Shown one piece after another: positions 26,563-35,225 of a stretch of 64,000 nt of DNA. Position 1 is the stretch's first letter, and every line of letters starts with the position of its first letter. The notes under the pieces were generated by a model. The model saw nothing but the letters and a program-made list of their open reading frames with translations. It was not told the DNA's origin and made no database searches. The DNA is taken from contig NZ_CANLZV010000002.1 of the NCBI RefSeq assembly GCF_947495665.1, positions 248,001-312,000 of the forward strand, written 5' to 3'. The position numbers and the translations under genes are program-made. Source of the stretch: an uncultured Sunxiuqinia sp. Lineage in GTDB: Bacteria > Bacteroidota > Bacteroidia > Bacteroidales > Prolixibacteraceae.

Positions 26563-27624
26563 TTATTTCCATATTTTCTTTGCATTCAAGGCTTGCTGGT
26601 AACGACGGGCATTCTTGTTGTGTTCCCGAAGCGTGCGTGCAAAGTTATGGTATCCGTTAAATTCGTCGCTGGCGCACATGTACAAGTAGCTGTGACTTTC
26701 CGCATTCAGCACGGCTTCTATGCTTGATATTTCCGGAAAGTTGATGGGACCCGGAGGTAGTCCTGCATGCTTGTAGGTGTTGTAGGGCGAATCGACCTCA
26801 AGGTGTTTGTTCAGCACGCGCTTGATGCTGAAATCACCCACAGCAAACTTAATGGTTGGGTCGGCTTGCAAAAGCATGCCCCGCTTAATACGATTCAGGT
26901 AGAGGCCAGCCACTCGGGGCTTTTCATCGGCTTTAATGGTTTCTTCCTGAACAATGGAGGCTACGGTTGAAACTTGGACCGGAGTTAGGCCCAGGGCTTC
27001 AGCCTTGGCCAAACGATCCTTGTTCCAGAAACGCTGGTATTCCGAGTGCATGCGTTCAACGAATTGTTCCGGAGTTGTGGTCCAGTAAAATTCATAGGTG
27101 TTTGGGATAAACATGGCGTGAAACGAGTAGCGGTCAAACCCATTTGCTGCAATAACATTGCTGTCGTTCAGGTAAGTCAGAAACTCAATGGAATCCGGCT
27201 CCAGGCGCTGAGCAATTGAACCGGCCAGCTCATCTATAAAACGCAGGTTGTTGAAGGTAACGGTTACCGGTTTCTGATTGCCTGCCCGCAACATGTTCAC
27301 AATCTGATTGGTGTTCATGCCCCGGTTGAAAACATATTTCCCTTTTTTGATGGAGGCAGGGTAGTTCTTCTTCTTAGCCACCCATCGAAAGGCCTTCTCA
27401 TTTTCTAAAATTTGATGTGCATTCAGCGAATCCAGCACATCCTGGAAGGTCGCTTCCTTGGGAATGGTAATGCTTCCGGGCTGTTTCACGTTTTCAGCAA
27501 AAATGTATTGGAAAAGCTGGTAGCCACGCAGTCCGGCAACGATAAACGCGGCCGCAAAAAAAATAAGCACCCATTTGTTGAGCTTTGGAAAAAGGTGTAA
27601 ACGATTAGTCGATTTCAAATCCAT
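26563..27624 (-). CDS. mltG: Endolytic peptidoglycan transglycosylase MltG (YceG-like)
   Basis: MltG cleaves nascent glycan strands and is thought to set glycan chain length and terminate synthesis. The 353-residue protein has an N-terminal membrane anchor (WVLIFFAAAFIVAGLRGY, about 18-35), a LysM-like subdomain (SITIPKEATFQDVLDSL) and the YceG catalytic domain with IPNTYEFYWTTTPEQF, ASIVQEETIKADEKPRVAGLYLNRI and LPPGPINFPEISSIEAVLN. Aligning by eye with E. coli, where the catalytic Glu lies in EKET, the equivalent here is Glu228, the second Glu of QEET, so the active site is intact. It is monocistronic and convergent with the esterase gene. Confidence 0.93.
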   Translation of the reverse strand: MDLKSTNRLHLFPKLNKWVLIFFAAAFIVAGLRGYQLFQYIFAENVKQPGSITIPKEATFQDVLDSLNAHQILENEKAFRWVAKKKNYPASIKKGKYVFNRGMNTNQIVNMLRAGNQKPVTVTFNNLRFIDELAGSIAQRLEPDSIEFLTYLNDSNVIAANGFDRYSFHAMFIPNTYEFYWTTTPEQFVERMHSEYQRFWNKDRLAKAEALGLTPVQVSTVASIVQEETIKADEKPRVAGLYLNRIKRGMLLQADPTIKFAVGDFSIKRVLNKHLEVDSPYNTYKHAGLPPGPINFPEISSIEAVLNAESHSYLYMCASDEFNGYHNFARTLREHNKNARRYQQALNAKKIWK

Positions 27625-27794
27625 TATATCTTCTCTAATTTCGTTGTTAGGCTACAAAAATAATCTTTTCTGGGACTTTTCGGCAGTGTGAGTTTTACCT
27701 TAATTTTTGAAGAATTGAAAGCCCGGAGGTTCAGTTCTGAGCTAAATTCGTTATTTTCGTGACCCGAAGAATGACTTTAAAAAAATAGATAATT

Positions 27795-28985
27795 ATGCAT
27801 CAGGTTAAGCTTGCTGAAAATATTTACTACTTAGGTTATAACGACCGAAGAACGACCTTGTTTGAAAACATCTGGCCAATTCCTCACGGCGTTTCGTACA
27901 ACTCGTATTTAATTGTTGATGAGAAAATCGCTTTGGTTGATACGGTAGAGCGTCAGTTCATTGATGATTACCTGGATCAGATTGAAACATTGATTGGTGA
28001 CCGTCAGGTTGATTATTTGATCATCAATCACATGGAACCGGATCACTCAGGAGCCATCAAAGCCGTAAAAACCAAGTATCCGAATATTACGCTGATTGGA
28101 AATAAAAAGACATTCGGTTTTGTGGAAAGTTTTTACTTCAAACCTGAAAATACGTTGGAGGTAAACGACGGATCAACTCTGGATCTTGGAAAAGTGAAGC
28201 TTCAATTTCAAACCATTCCGATGGTGCACTGGCCCGAAACGATGGTGACTTATGATGAAACCAACAAAATTCTGTTTTCGGGTGATGCCTTTGGTAGCTA
28301 CGGAACTTTGGATGGTGGTGTTTTTGACGATGAAATTAACCTGGATTTTTATGAGGTTGAAATCATGCGTTACTTCACCAACATTGTCGGTAAATACTGC
28401 CCACATACGCAGCGCGCCATCAAAAAACTGGCTCCTTTGGATATCCAGATGATTGCGGCTACACACGGACCAATCTGGCGTACGGATTTGGATTGGGTGC
28501 TGAGCCGTTACAACAAATGGAGCACCTACGATACTGAAAAAGGGGTGGTGATTGTGTATGGCTCGATGTATGGAAATACGCAAAAAATGGCTGAGGTAAT
28601 TGCTCGTCAGCTAAGTGAGCGTGGAATTAAAAACATTCGTGTTTACGATTCATCTAAAACGCACGATTCATACATCATCAACGATATTTTTAAATACAAA
28701 GGGTTTATTGTTGGAAGCTGTGCCTACAACAATGCCATGTTCCCCAATGTGCAAACCTTGCTGACAACCATTGAACATATGGGAGTTAAAGATCATTACC
28801 TGGGCGTGTTTGGTAACTTTGCCTGGAATGGTGGTGGTGTGAAAAACCTGATGAAGTTTGCTGAAAAAATTAACTGGGATTTGGTATACCAACCCGTAGA
28901 AGAAAAAGGCGCTTTGAAAAAAGATAAGTACCAGGAATGCATTGAAATGGCCAATGCGATGGCTGATAAATTGTTAGCCGAGTAA
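27795..28985 (+). CDS. fprA: Flavodiiron protein (O2/NO reductase)
   Basis: The 396-residue protein has the two-domain flavodiiron core. The N-terminal beta-lactamase-like domain carries the diiron ligands HMEPDHSG (His79, Glu81, Asp83, His84), MVHWPETM, FSGDAFGSYG and ATHGPIW. The C-terminal flavodoxin domain begins VVIVYGSMYGNTQKMAE (about residue 253) and binds FMN. There are no rubredoxin or flavin-reductase extensions, so this is the simple class A type that takes electrons from a separate rubredoxin or similar donor. The family reduces O2 to water or NO to N2O in anaerobes and microaerophiles. It is a single gene with its own terminator. Confidence 0.95.
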   Translation: MHQVKLAENIYYLGYNDRRTTLFENIWPIPHGVSYNSYLIVDEKIALVDTVERQFIDDYLDQIETLIGDRQVDYLIINHMEPDHSGAIKAVKTKYPNITLIGNKKTFGFVESFYFKPENTLEVNDGSTLDLGKVKLQFQTIPMVHWPETMVTYDETNKILFSGDAFGSYGTLDGGVFDDEINLDFYEVEIMRYFTNIVGKYCPHTQRAIKKLAPLDIQMIAATHGPIWRTDLDWVLSRYNKWSTYDTEKGVVIVYGSMYGNTQKMAEVIARQLSERGIKNIRVYDSSKTHDSYIINDIFKYKGFIVGSCAYNNAMFPNVQTLLTTIEHMGVKDHYLGVFGNFAWNGGGVKNLMKFAEKINWDLVYQPVEEKGALKKDKYQECIEMANAMADKLLAE

Positions 28986-29049
28986 TTGAGCATCTGTCAG
29001 GTCCATTTTTTCTCTTTCAGGAAAAGAGGGGAGTGGCTGAACATTGGAG

Positions 29050-29087
29050 TAATGCCTGTTAAAGTAATTTAGCAGGCATTATTTTTT
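29050..29087 (+). terminator. Intrinsic terminator of fprA
   Basis: TAATGCCTG and CAGGCATTA arms with a 14-nt loop are followed by TTTTTT. It lies 65 bp past the fprA stop. Confidence 0.8.
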
Positions 29088-29116
29088 GTCATTAAGTAGG
29101 GGCAGCTATATAAAAC

Positions 29117-29147
29117 AAAATCCCTCCGGCACTCCGAAGGGATTTTT
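29117..29147 (-). terminator. Intrinsic terminator of the uxaBA operon
   Basis: On the minus strand, AAAATCCCTTCGG pairs with CCGGAGGGATTTT (one G-T pair), followed by a T-rich stretch. It lies 56 bp past the uxaA stop. Confidence 0.75.
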
Positions 29148-29203
29148 ACTACTACTACTCAATTACTACTAACTACCCCTACCCGAGGGGATATTTTAAT
29201 CTT

Positions 29204-30691
29204 TTACAGGGTTATTCCGGTTTTAAAGATAGCAATTTCTTTGAACCCGCTAAGCTCATGTTTTAATTTTTTACCTTCTGCGACGAAAATTATTTCGTTA
29301 AATAATTCGTTGGTCAATTCTTCCATGGAACAACCTTCAAGAAGTTTTCCTGCATTAAAGTCAATCCAGTTTGTTTTCTTCTCGTAAAGTGCTGTGTTCG
29401 TGGCTATTTTCATGGTTGGAGCAAAGCTACCGAAAGGGGTGCCACGTCCGGTGGTGAACAGTACCAACTGGCATCCGCTGAAGCCAAGTGCAGAGGCGGC
29501 AACCAAATCGTTACCCGGTGACGAAAGCAGGTTTAACCCATTTTTGCGCAGTGGTTCAGCATAGCCCAGCACATCAACAATGGTTGCTGTTCCTCCTTTT
29601 TGGGTACATCCCAGCGATTTATCTTCGAGTGTGGTAATACCTCCCTGCTTATTCCCCGGTGATGGGTTTTCGTATACCGGAAGCTTGTGTCTCAGGTAAT
29701 ATTCTTTAAAGTCATTAATCAGATGAACTGTTTTGTCAAAGACTTCCTTGTTGGCCGAGCGCTCCATCAGCAAGTGTTCGGCTCCAAACATTTCCGGTAC
29801 TTCCGTCAGAATGGTGGTACCTCCGCGGGCGATCAGGAAGTCGGAAAGCGACCCAACCAGCGGGTTAGCTGTAATTCCGGACAAGCCATCAGACCCCCCA
29901 CATTTCAGACCAATTTTTAAGGCTGAAACCGGACAATCAGTGCGTTGATCGTAACGCATAACCTCGTACAACTCTTCCAAAAGCTGCAGCCCTTTTTCCA
30001 CTTCATCTTCAACTTCCTGAGCTACCAAAAACTTGATACGCTGCTCATCGTAATCACCAATAAACTTTTTGAGATGGCTGATTTGATTGTTTTCACATCC
30101 TAAGCCCATCACCAGCACACCGCCGGCATTGGGATGGTTGATGAGGTTGGCCAGAGCCTTCTGGGTGTTTTCATGGTCATCACCCAATTGAGAACAGCCA
30201 TAACTGTGTCGGAATACCTGCACATTATCAATGTCGTTTGCCGGATGGCTGGCCTTAAACTGGCTAATGACCTGATCGGCCTGCCCATTTACACAGCCCA
30301 CGGTTGGTACAATCCACAGCTCGTTGCGGATACCAACCTGACCATTGCTTCGTTGGAAACCTTTAAAGCTTCGCTCTTCTTCCACAGCTTGCAGGGAATT
30401 CAATTTTTGATTGAACTTATACTCCATTGTTCCTGACAAGTTGGTTTTTGTGTTGTGCACATGAACGTGGTCACCGGCCTGAATCGCTTCGGTGGCATGT
30501 CCAATGGGGACACCATATTTCATGATGTTGTCTCCCTCTGTGATGGGTTCCAGTGCAATTTTATGTCCTCGTGGAACATCCGTTTTTAAGGTGATTTTCT
30601 GATCTTCCAGTTCGATGAACTCTCCGGCAGAAAAGTCTTTTAATGCGATGACAACGTTGTCCTGCGCATTTATTTTAATGGTATTTGCCAT
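29204..30691 (-). CDS. uxaA: Altronate dehydratase
   Basis: UxaA dehydrates D-altronate to 2-keto-3-deoxygluconate in galacturonate catabolism. The 495-residue protein has the N-terminal SAF-like domain (about 1-95; GDNIMKYGVPIGHAT, HVHVHNTKTNLSG) and the large D-galactarate/altronate dehydratase domain. The latter shows RHSYGCSQLGDDHENT, VMGLGCENNQ, LKCGGSDGLSGITANPLVG and LGCTQKGGTATIVDVLGYAEP, where the conserved cysteines probably hold the iron centre. Its start is 6 bp after the uxaB stop, so it is the second gene of the operon. The isomerase UxaC and the KDG kinase and aldolase are not in this window. Confidence 0.95.
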   Translation of the reverse strand: MANTIKINAQDNVVIALKDFSAGEFIELEDQKITLKTDVPRGHKIALEPITEGDNIMKYGVPIGHATEAIQAGDHVHVHNTKTNLSGTMEYKFNQKLNSLQAVEEERSFKGFQRSNGQVGIRNELWIVPTVGCVNGQADQVISQFKASHPANDIDNVQVFRHSYGCSQLGDDHENTQKALANLINHPNAGGVLVMGLGCENNQISHLKKFIGDYDEQRIKFLVAQEVEDEVEKGLQLLEELYEVMRYDQRTDCPVSALKIGLKCGGSDGLSGITANPLVGSLSDFLIARGGTTILTEVPEMFGAEHLLMERSANKEVFDKTVHLINDFKEYYLRHKLPVYENPSPGNKQGGITTLEDKSLGCTQKGGTATIVDVLGYAEPLRKNGLNLLSSPGNDLVAASALGFSGCQLVLFTTGRGTPFGSFAPTMKIATNTALYEKKTNWIDFNAGKLLEGCSMEELTNELFNEIIFVAEGKKLKHELSGFKEIAIFKTGITL

Positions 30692-30697
30692 GTTTTC

Positions 30698-32215
30698 CTA
30701 ATTAATTGTAGCCTCAGCTTCTTTGGCTTTTCCTTCGATGGTCATTTCCATCAGCGGGTTATTTTCGCTCAGCACAGCTTTTACAGCTTTTTTCATGCCT
30801 ACCTGCTGAATCAGGAAAAGGTAGTGACTAACGGTGATTGTTAAGTTTGGAATTTCATTCAGGTTTTGTTTCCAGACTTTGTCCAGAGCCAGCACTTTTT
30901 CAACTAACTGGTAAATTGAAATTGGACGGCCATCGCAGGCTTCCCAAGCTTCTTTGTAAAAATCCAGAATCCACTGATCTTCCTGAATAGGGTAGCTCTT
31001 ACCTTCAGCTTCGCCTTTGAAATAGGCAATCATAGCAGCCAGCGAGAATACCAGCTTTTGTGGCAGCATGTTATGAAGCTTCACAAAATTGCGTAAAGAG
31101 GGGAGGTTACGTGTTTCCCATTTCGACATGGCATTCAGAGCAATACTTTGCCATTGGTGACGAATGTAAGGGTTTGAAAAGCGCTCCAGAATTTTACCGG
31201 CAAAGTTTTTCAATTCTTTTTCAGAACCATCCAGAACCGTCAAAACTTCATCGTAAACCAATTCTTTCATGAAACTTCCTGTCTCCAGATTCTCATAAGC
31301 TTCGCGCACCGTTTCAATACCACTTAAATACGATACCGCATAGCTTCCGGTGTGGCAGCCGTTGAGTACCTGAACTTTTTGTTCGCGGAAACGGGTCATA
31401 TCTTTTACAAATTTTACATCAAGACCAGCTTTGGCAGCAGGAAATTCATCGGCAACCCACTCGGGCGCCTCAATCACCCACAGGTGAAAATATTCGCCCA
31501 CAACAACCAAGTTGTCTTCGTAGCCCAGCTCGGCTTGAATTTCTTTGATATCATCTTTCGGGAATCCGGGTACAATGCGGTCGACCAACGTGTTGCAAAA
31601 TGCACAGGCTGTGTCCACCCATTGCTTGAATGTATTGCCCAGCTGCCAGTTGTCGGCATGTTGCAACACATATTTTTTCAGCATATCACCATTGCGGTCA
31701 ATCAATTCGCAGGTGAAGAAAATGAGTCCTTTGTCCTGAGCACCTTCAAAAGCCTTAAAGCGCTCGTAAAGCAGAGCCGTTACTTTAGCAGGGAAAGATT
31801 TTTGGGGCTTCATGTCCAATGTGTCAGTTGGATCATAAGCAATACCGGCCTCCGTGGTATTCGAAATCACAAAGCGTAAATCCGGATTAACAACGGATTC
31901 GCGATACGTTTCGAATTCGGTGTATGGATTGATCCCTTTATTCAAACATTGAATAAATTCATATTCCTTAACCGGTTTCCCGTTTTTAATTCCTTTCAGG
32001 TAAACATGATACAGACCGTCTTGCTGGTTCAGCAAATCCACCATGCCACCGGGAAGGGGTTGAACGACATCAATTCCGGCGTTAAACCCGATTTCATTAT
32101 TCATTTTTTGTACCATCCAATCGGCAAAGGCTCTTAAGAAATTACCTTCTCCAAACTGAAGAATTCGGGTAGGATATTGAGCTGCATTTTTTACGTTTGG
32201 TCTATTAAGCTTCAT
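30698..32215 (-). CDS. uxaB: Tagaturonate reductase (altronate oxidoreductase)
   Basis: UxaB reduces D-tagaturonate to D-altronate with NADH. The 505-residue protein belongs to the polyol-specific long-chain dehydrogenase family. It shows the N-terminal dinucleotide motif RILQFGEGNFLRAFADWMV, FVISNTTEAGIAYD, the catalytic-region lysine pattern KVQVLNGCHTGSYAVSYLSG and the NPYIRHQWQSIALNAMSKW helix. UxaB is preferred over fructuronate reductase UxuB or mannitol dehydrogenase because of the adjacent uxaA. It is the first gene of the uxaB-uxaA operon, and two identical palindromes lie 31-78 bp upstream of its ATG. Growth on galacturonate (pectin) is the expected inducing condition. Confidence 0.93.
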   Translation of the reverse strand: MKLNRPNVKNAAQYPTRILQFGEGNFLRAFADWMVQKMNNEIGFNAGIDVVQPLPGGMVDLLNQQDGLYHVYLKGIKNGKPVKEYEFIQCLNKGINPYTEFETYRESVVNPDLRFVISNTTEAGIAYDPTDTLDMKPQKSFPAKVTALLYERFKAFEGAQDKGLIFFTCELIDRNGDMLKKYVLQHADNWQLGNTFKQWVDTACAFCNTLVDRIVPGFPKDDIKEIQAELGYEDNLVVVGEYFHLWVIEAPEWVADEFPAAKAGLDVKFVKDMTRFREQKVQVLNGCHTGSYAVSYLSGIETVREAYENLETGSFMKELVYDEVLTVLDGSEKELKNFAGKILERFSNPYIRHQWQSIALNAMSKWETRNLPSLRNFVKLHNMLPQKLVFSLAAMIAYFKGEAEGKSYPIQEDQWILDFYKEAWEACDGRPISIYQLVEKVLALDKVWKQNLNEIPNLTITVSHYLFLIQQVGMKKAVKAVLSENNPLMEMTIEGKAKEAEATIN

Positions 32216-32245
32216 TTTATTGTTTTTGAGTTATTTAAAAAGAAC

Positions 32246-32259
32246 CGTGTTCGCACACG
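32246..32259 (-). promoter_or_regulatory. Operator 1 upstream of uxaB (CGTGTTCGCACACG)
   Basis: A 14-bp interrupted palindrome with CGTGT/ACACG half-sites, flanked by AAC and AA. An identical copy lies 34 bp away, centre to centre. The CG-containing inner bases and half-site spacing resemble LacI-family operators. It is 31 bp upstream of the uxaB start, within the expected 5' untranslated region. Confidence 0.75.
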
Positions 32260-32279
32260 AAATTGACGCATAAAAAAAC

Positions 32280-32293
32280 CGTGTTCGCACACG
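32280..32293 (-). promoter_or_regulatory. Operator 2 upstream of uxaB (CGTGTTCGCACACG)
   Basis: Identical to operator 1, including the preceding AAC. It begins about 10 bp downstream of the putative -7 box at 32304-32311, so a bound repressor would cover the start of transcription. Two identical sites about three helical turns apart allow cooperative or looped binding. Confidence 0.75.
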
Positions 32294-32303
32294 ATTCGGT
32301 CGA

Positions 32304-32311
32304 CGAAAGTA
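32304..32311 (-). promoter_or_regulatory. Putative -7 box (TACTTTCG) of the uxaBA operon
   Basis: The minus strand reads TACTTTCG, one mismatch from TAnnTTTG, positioned just upstream of operator 2. It is called mainly because of that arrangement. Confidence 0.35.
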
Positions 32312-32813
32312 TACTATTTTTTGAAATTCCCCTAATTTGTATCTGGATTTTGACGTTAAATTATCTTTAAACAGCTTTCCATCGTCTAACATAAAAAGAT
32401 AGTTGTTGACTTCATCGCACCTTGCATAGGGGATTAAGCAAATTCGGTGTTCTGTAGTGAAAAATTGACTGCGGTAAAATTATAACAGGATTTATGGCTG
32501 AATATTTTACGATGAAATAAAATTCTTCCTGATGCAATTTCTGTTGTCATTTATCGACTGTTCTATTTACTCTTTTAAAGAAAATCTTGTTTCACAAGGG
32601 ACGTTGGATATTTAAAAAATCTAAAGAATATTTTTATTAACGATCAAGCTGTAAGTTCAGAGTCAGTAAACTTATTTCTTCTAAATAGTATTGCTATTCC
32701 TTTGATTTTTTTGATTAACAATCAGTTAGTTAGAATGATTCTAAATTTCAGTTTACTCTTGACTTATTTCAGGAAGAGTTATAAATTGTTTTGTAAAACA
32801 AACTTTAACTGCC

Positions 32814-34100
32814 ATGAAATCAATTAATCAGAAGTCCATTTACGCGATAGTAGTTGTCACCATTTGTCTTTTAACAAGCGCTTGCCGTAACAATGAACCC
32901 TTACCTGAAGAGATTACCGGAAAACTAAAACTTAAAGTGGGCTTGTCTTTAGTCATAAAAGAAGTCAACAATCCTTTGAAATCAGTATCTACAGGTAATT
33001 TTGGTGTGGAAATATTCAGTATTGGGAGTACTGAACCTGTTATGACCTTTGGTAGTGTGCTTGATATTCCGGAGGTGCTTGAACTATCCACAGGTGAATA
33101 CTATGCAACTGCCTTCTCGCAGGACAATCCAGTTGCTGCATTTGACGCTCCTTATTATTATGGTGAATCTGAGTCATTTACTATAATGGAGGGAGAAACA
33201 ACGCAAGTAGATATTGCCTGTTCGTTGGCAAATATCATGGTGACTGTTTTATATTCCGACCAGGTGATTAGTTCTTTTACCGATTACAGCACTACAGTGA
33301 GCAATGCAGGCGGAAGCCTAATATTCTCCAAAGGGGAGGAAAGAGCTGGCTATTTCAATGCTGGACCTTTAAACATTGAATCAGAACTTAGGTCTGGAGA
33401 TGGAGTAACCAGTCAACCCAAAACAATTAGCGGTACAATTACCAGTCCTCAGTTGGGTAAACATTATGAAATTCATATAGATGCATCGGTGGATGATGGT
33501 CGTGCTCTTTTCAATATTTCACAATCAGACATGGTGGAGACTAAAATAGTTACCTTTTCAGATGGGGCAAATGGAGGTAGTAGAGAATTAGCTCTTGGTG
33601 ATTTGCTGATTACGGAGATCATGTATAATCCTGGAGCTATAGCAGATTCTGAAGGAGAATGGATTGAGGTGTTTAATAATTCAGCTGAAGAAATTAATTT
33701 GAAAGACCTTGTACTTAGACGAGGTTCAACCAATGCATTTCATCAAATAGCAACAGATCTGATTTTGCCTCCTGAAGCTTATGCTGTTCTGGGGAGAACT
33801 ACATTAGCAGCAGACCGTGTTGATTATGTGTATGGCAATAGTATAGGCTTGGTAAACGGAGGAGATGAACTTTTACTAAATACGTATGGGACTGATGGAA
33901 CAGATGGACTTGTCATATGCTCTGTAGACTATGGGGCTGGAAGTTTTGTGCCTGATAGAGAAGGGAAGTCTATTCAGCTTGATCCGGTAGTTCGTGATGC
34001 AGTGGCCGCTCAGGATGGTTTGAGCTGGTGTTCATCGACACTTGCCTATTCAACCGGCGATTTCGGTACGCCTGGAACAGTTAATTCTTCGTGCGAATGA
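32814..34100 (+). CDS. Lipoprotein with DUF4493-like region and C-terminal lamin-tail domain
   Basis: The 428-residue protein has a lipoprotein signal (VVTICLLTSAC, Cys24) followed by RNNEPLPEE. Residues about 36-260 are a beta-sandwich pattern typical of DUF4493 (ATAFSQDNPVAAFDAPYYYGESESFTI, VDIACSLANIMVTVLYSD). Residues about 262-425 are a lamin-tail domain: LGDLLITEIMYNPG, SEGEWIEVFNNSAEEINLKDLVLRRG, AYAVLGR and the closing GDFGTPGTVNSSC. In secreted bacterial proteins such domains act as adhesive or binding modules on the cell surface. The gene is AT-richer than its neighbours and is bounded by long non-coding gaps, so recent acquisition or lineage-specific origin is possible. No enzyme domain is present. 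Confidence 0.82.
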   Translation: MKSINQKSIYAIVVVTICLLTSACRNNEPLPEEITGKLKLKVGLSLVIKEVNNPLKSVSTGNFGVEIFSIGSTEPVMTFGSVLDIPEVLELSTGEYYATAFSQDNPVAAFDAPYYYGESESFTIMEGETTQVDIACSLANIMVTVLYSDQVISSFTDYSTTVSNAGGSLIFSKGEERAGYFNAGPLNIESELRSGDGVTSQPKTISGTITSPQLGKHYEIHIDASVDDGRALFNISQSDMVETKIVTFSDGANGGSRELALGDLLITEIMYNPGAIADSEGEWIEVFNNSAEEINLKDLVLRRGSTNAFHQIATDLILPPEAYAVLGRTTLAADRVDYVYGNSIGLVNGGDELLLNTYGTDGTDGLVICSVDYGAGSFVPDREGKSIQLDPVVRDAVAAQDGLSWCSSTLAYSTGDFGTPGTVNSSCE

Positions 34101-34460
34101 TTTTTTTTAGTTTATCGAAGATTCAGTTATAACACGTAGCAAGGGGCGGGATGGGCCTTTGCTGACTGCGGGATTTCTGATCAACTGGCATTTGCGCGCT
34201 ATCGGAGATTTCAAAATCCAAAGTTTCTGGTTGACAATGCTAAAAAATATCGTTATTTTCTGGTGTTTTTTTTGATGCCCCCTGGAAAGATATTTACAGC
34301 AAGGTTAGGATTTGAACGGAGTCCTTTGAGGAGGCATGCCAAATTCACAAATTAATTGAAAAGACATACCAGGAGCTAGGCTAGCGGTTGGTTGAAGCAC
34401 CCAAAGTCCCGGTTCCAGAACGGGTCGGGTTTATTCAAAAATATCTAACGCAACTAAATT
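34101..34460. other. Non-coding gap with possible decayed coding sequence
   Basis: This 360-bp gap has composition closer to coding DNA than the AT-rich gap before the lipoprotein. Short frames end in stops, for example a stretch around 34318-34383 reading TESFEEACQIHKLIEKTYQE then a stop. None is long enough or similar enough to name. I see no terminator after the lipoprotein gene apart from a T-run at 34101. Confidence 0.35.
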
Positions 34461-35225
34461 ATGAGTTTATCAAGAAGAAAATTTTTTAAACGCTCTGCTG
34501 TTCAGGCGGCCGGAATTGCCAGCATTCCAATGATTTTGTCGGCCACCGTACCTGAAAAGAAAAAGAAAAAAAAGGATCAGTTTGCAATCTTGCCTCAAGA
34601 TGGGACTGTTCTTTTTCAGGGCGATTCGATTACTGATGCCGGAAGAAACCGGGAAAGGCAGCTCCCCAATGACGCCAGTTCTTTTGGAAATGGATATGCC
34701 CTGATGGCGGGAGCGAGTTTATTGACCAAGCAGGCTGAGAAGAACCTGACGATTTATAACCGAGGAATTAGTGGAAATAAAGTGTATCAGCTGCATGACC
34801 GTTGGTATGAAGACTGCCTGGATCTGAAACCAGACGTTTTAAGTATTCTGATTGGTGTGAATGACTATTGGCACAAACGTAACGGAAACTACGAAGGAAC
34901 GGTGCAGGTGTACGAAAACGATTTCCGGGCTTTGCTGAAACGCACGAAAGAGGCCCTGCCTGAAGTGACTTTGGTGATTTGTGAGCCGTTCTCTGTTCCT
35001 GGCGGATCAGCCATTGGCGAAAACTGGATGGAGGAATTTAGACCTTACCAGCAAGTTGCCAAAAAATTGGCTGACGAATACAAAACCTTGTTTGTTCCTT
35101 ATCAAAAGATTTTCGAAAAGGCCATGAACTATGCGCCGGCAACCTACTGGAGTGGGGACGGAGTTCATCCTTCGATGGCCGGAGCTCAGCTGATGGCCAG
35201 CGCTTGGTTAAAAGTGGTAAAATAA
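34461..35225 (+). CDS. Tat-exported SGNH/GDSL hydrolase
   Basis: The 254-residue protein has a twin-arginine signal (LSRRKFFKRSAVQAAG, then a hydrophobic stretch to about residue 30) followed by a lysine-rich KKKKKKDQ linker. The SGNH blocks are all present: block I FQGDSITDAG (Ser56), block II GISGNKV (Gly102-Gly105), block III GVNDYW (Asn134) and block V DGVHPS (Asp233, His236). The family hydrolyses ester bonds; close relatives in Bacteroidota are often acetyl-esterases acting on carbohydrates. The exact substrate is unknown. It has its own terminator downstream and no clear operon partners. Confidence 0.9.
   Translation: MSLSRRKFFKRSAVQAAGIASIPMILSATVPEKKKKKKDQFAILPQDGTVLFQGDSITDAGRNRERQLPNDASSFGNGYALMAGASLLTKQAEKNLTIYNRGISGNKVYQLHDRWYEDCLDLKPDVLSILIGVNDYWHKRNGNYEGTVQVYENDFRALLKRTKEALPEVTLVICEPFSVPGGSAIGENWMEEFRPYQQVAKKLADEYKTLFVPYQKIFEKAMNYAPATYWSGDGVHPSMAGAQLMASAWLKVVK

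Larger units (their letters stand above)
32216..32813. other. Long AT-rich divergent intergenic region
   Basis: This 598-bp gap separates uxaB (minus strand) from a lipoprotein gene (plus strand). The uxaB side holds the twin operators and a -7-like box. The rest (about 32320-32780) is strongly AT-rich with no open frame of note. Near its far end TTGTTTT and AAAACAA (32786-32801) form a 7-bp inverted repeat 13 bp before the lipoprotein ATG, which could be a regulator site. Confidence 0.5.

Noticed and set aside
26935-26960. Loss of the catalytic Glu in MltG (SIVQEET)
   Set aside because: By E. coli numbering the catalytic residue is the Glu just before Thr (EKET), which is kept here as Glu228. 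The Gln replaces a non-catalytic Glu.
32246-32293. Riboswitch or attenuator upstream of uxaB
   Set aside because: The two identical short palindromes look like protein operators. I see no terminator/antiterminator pair or known aptamer pattern.
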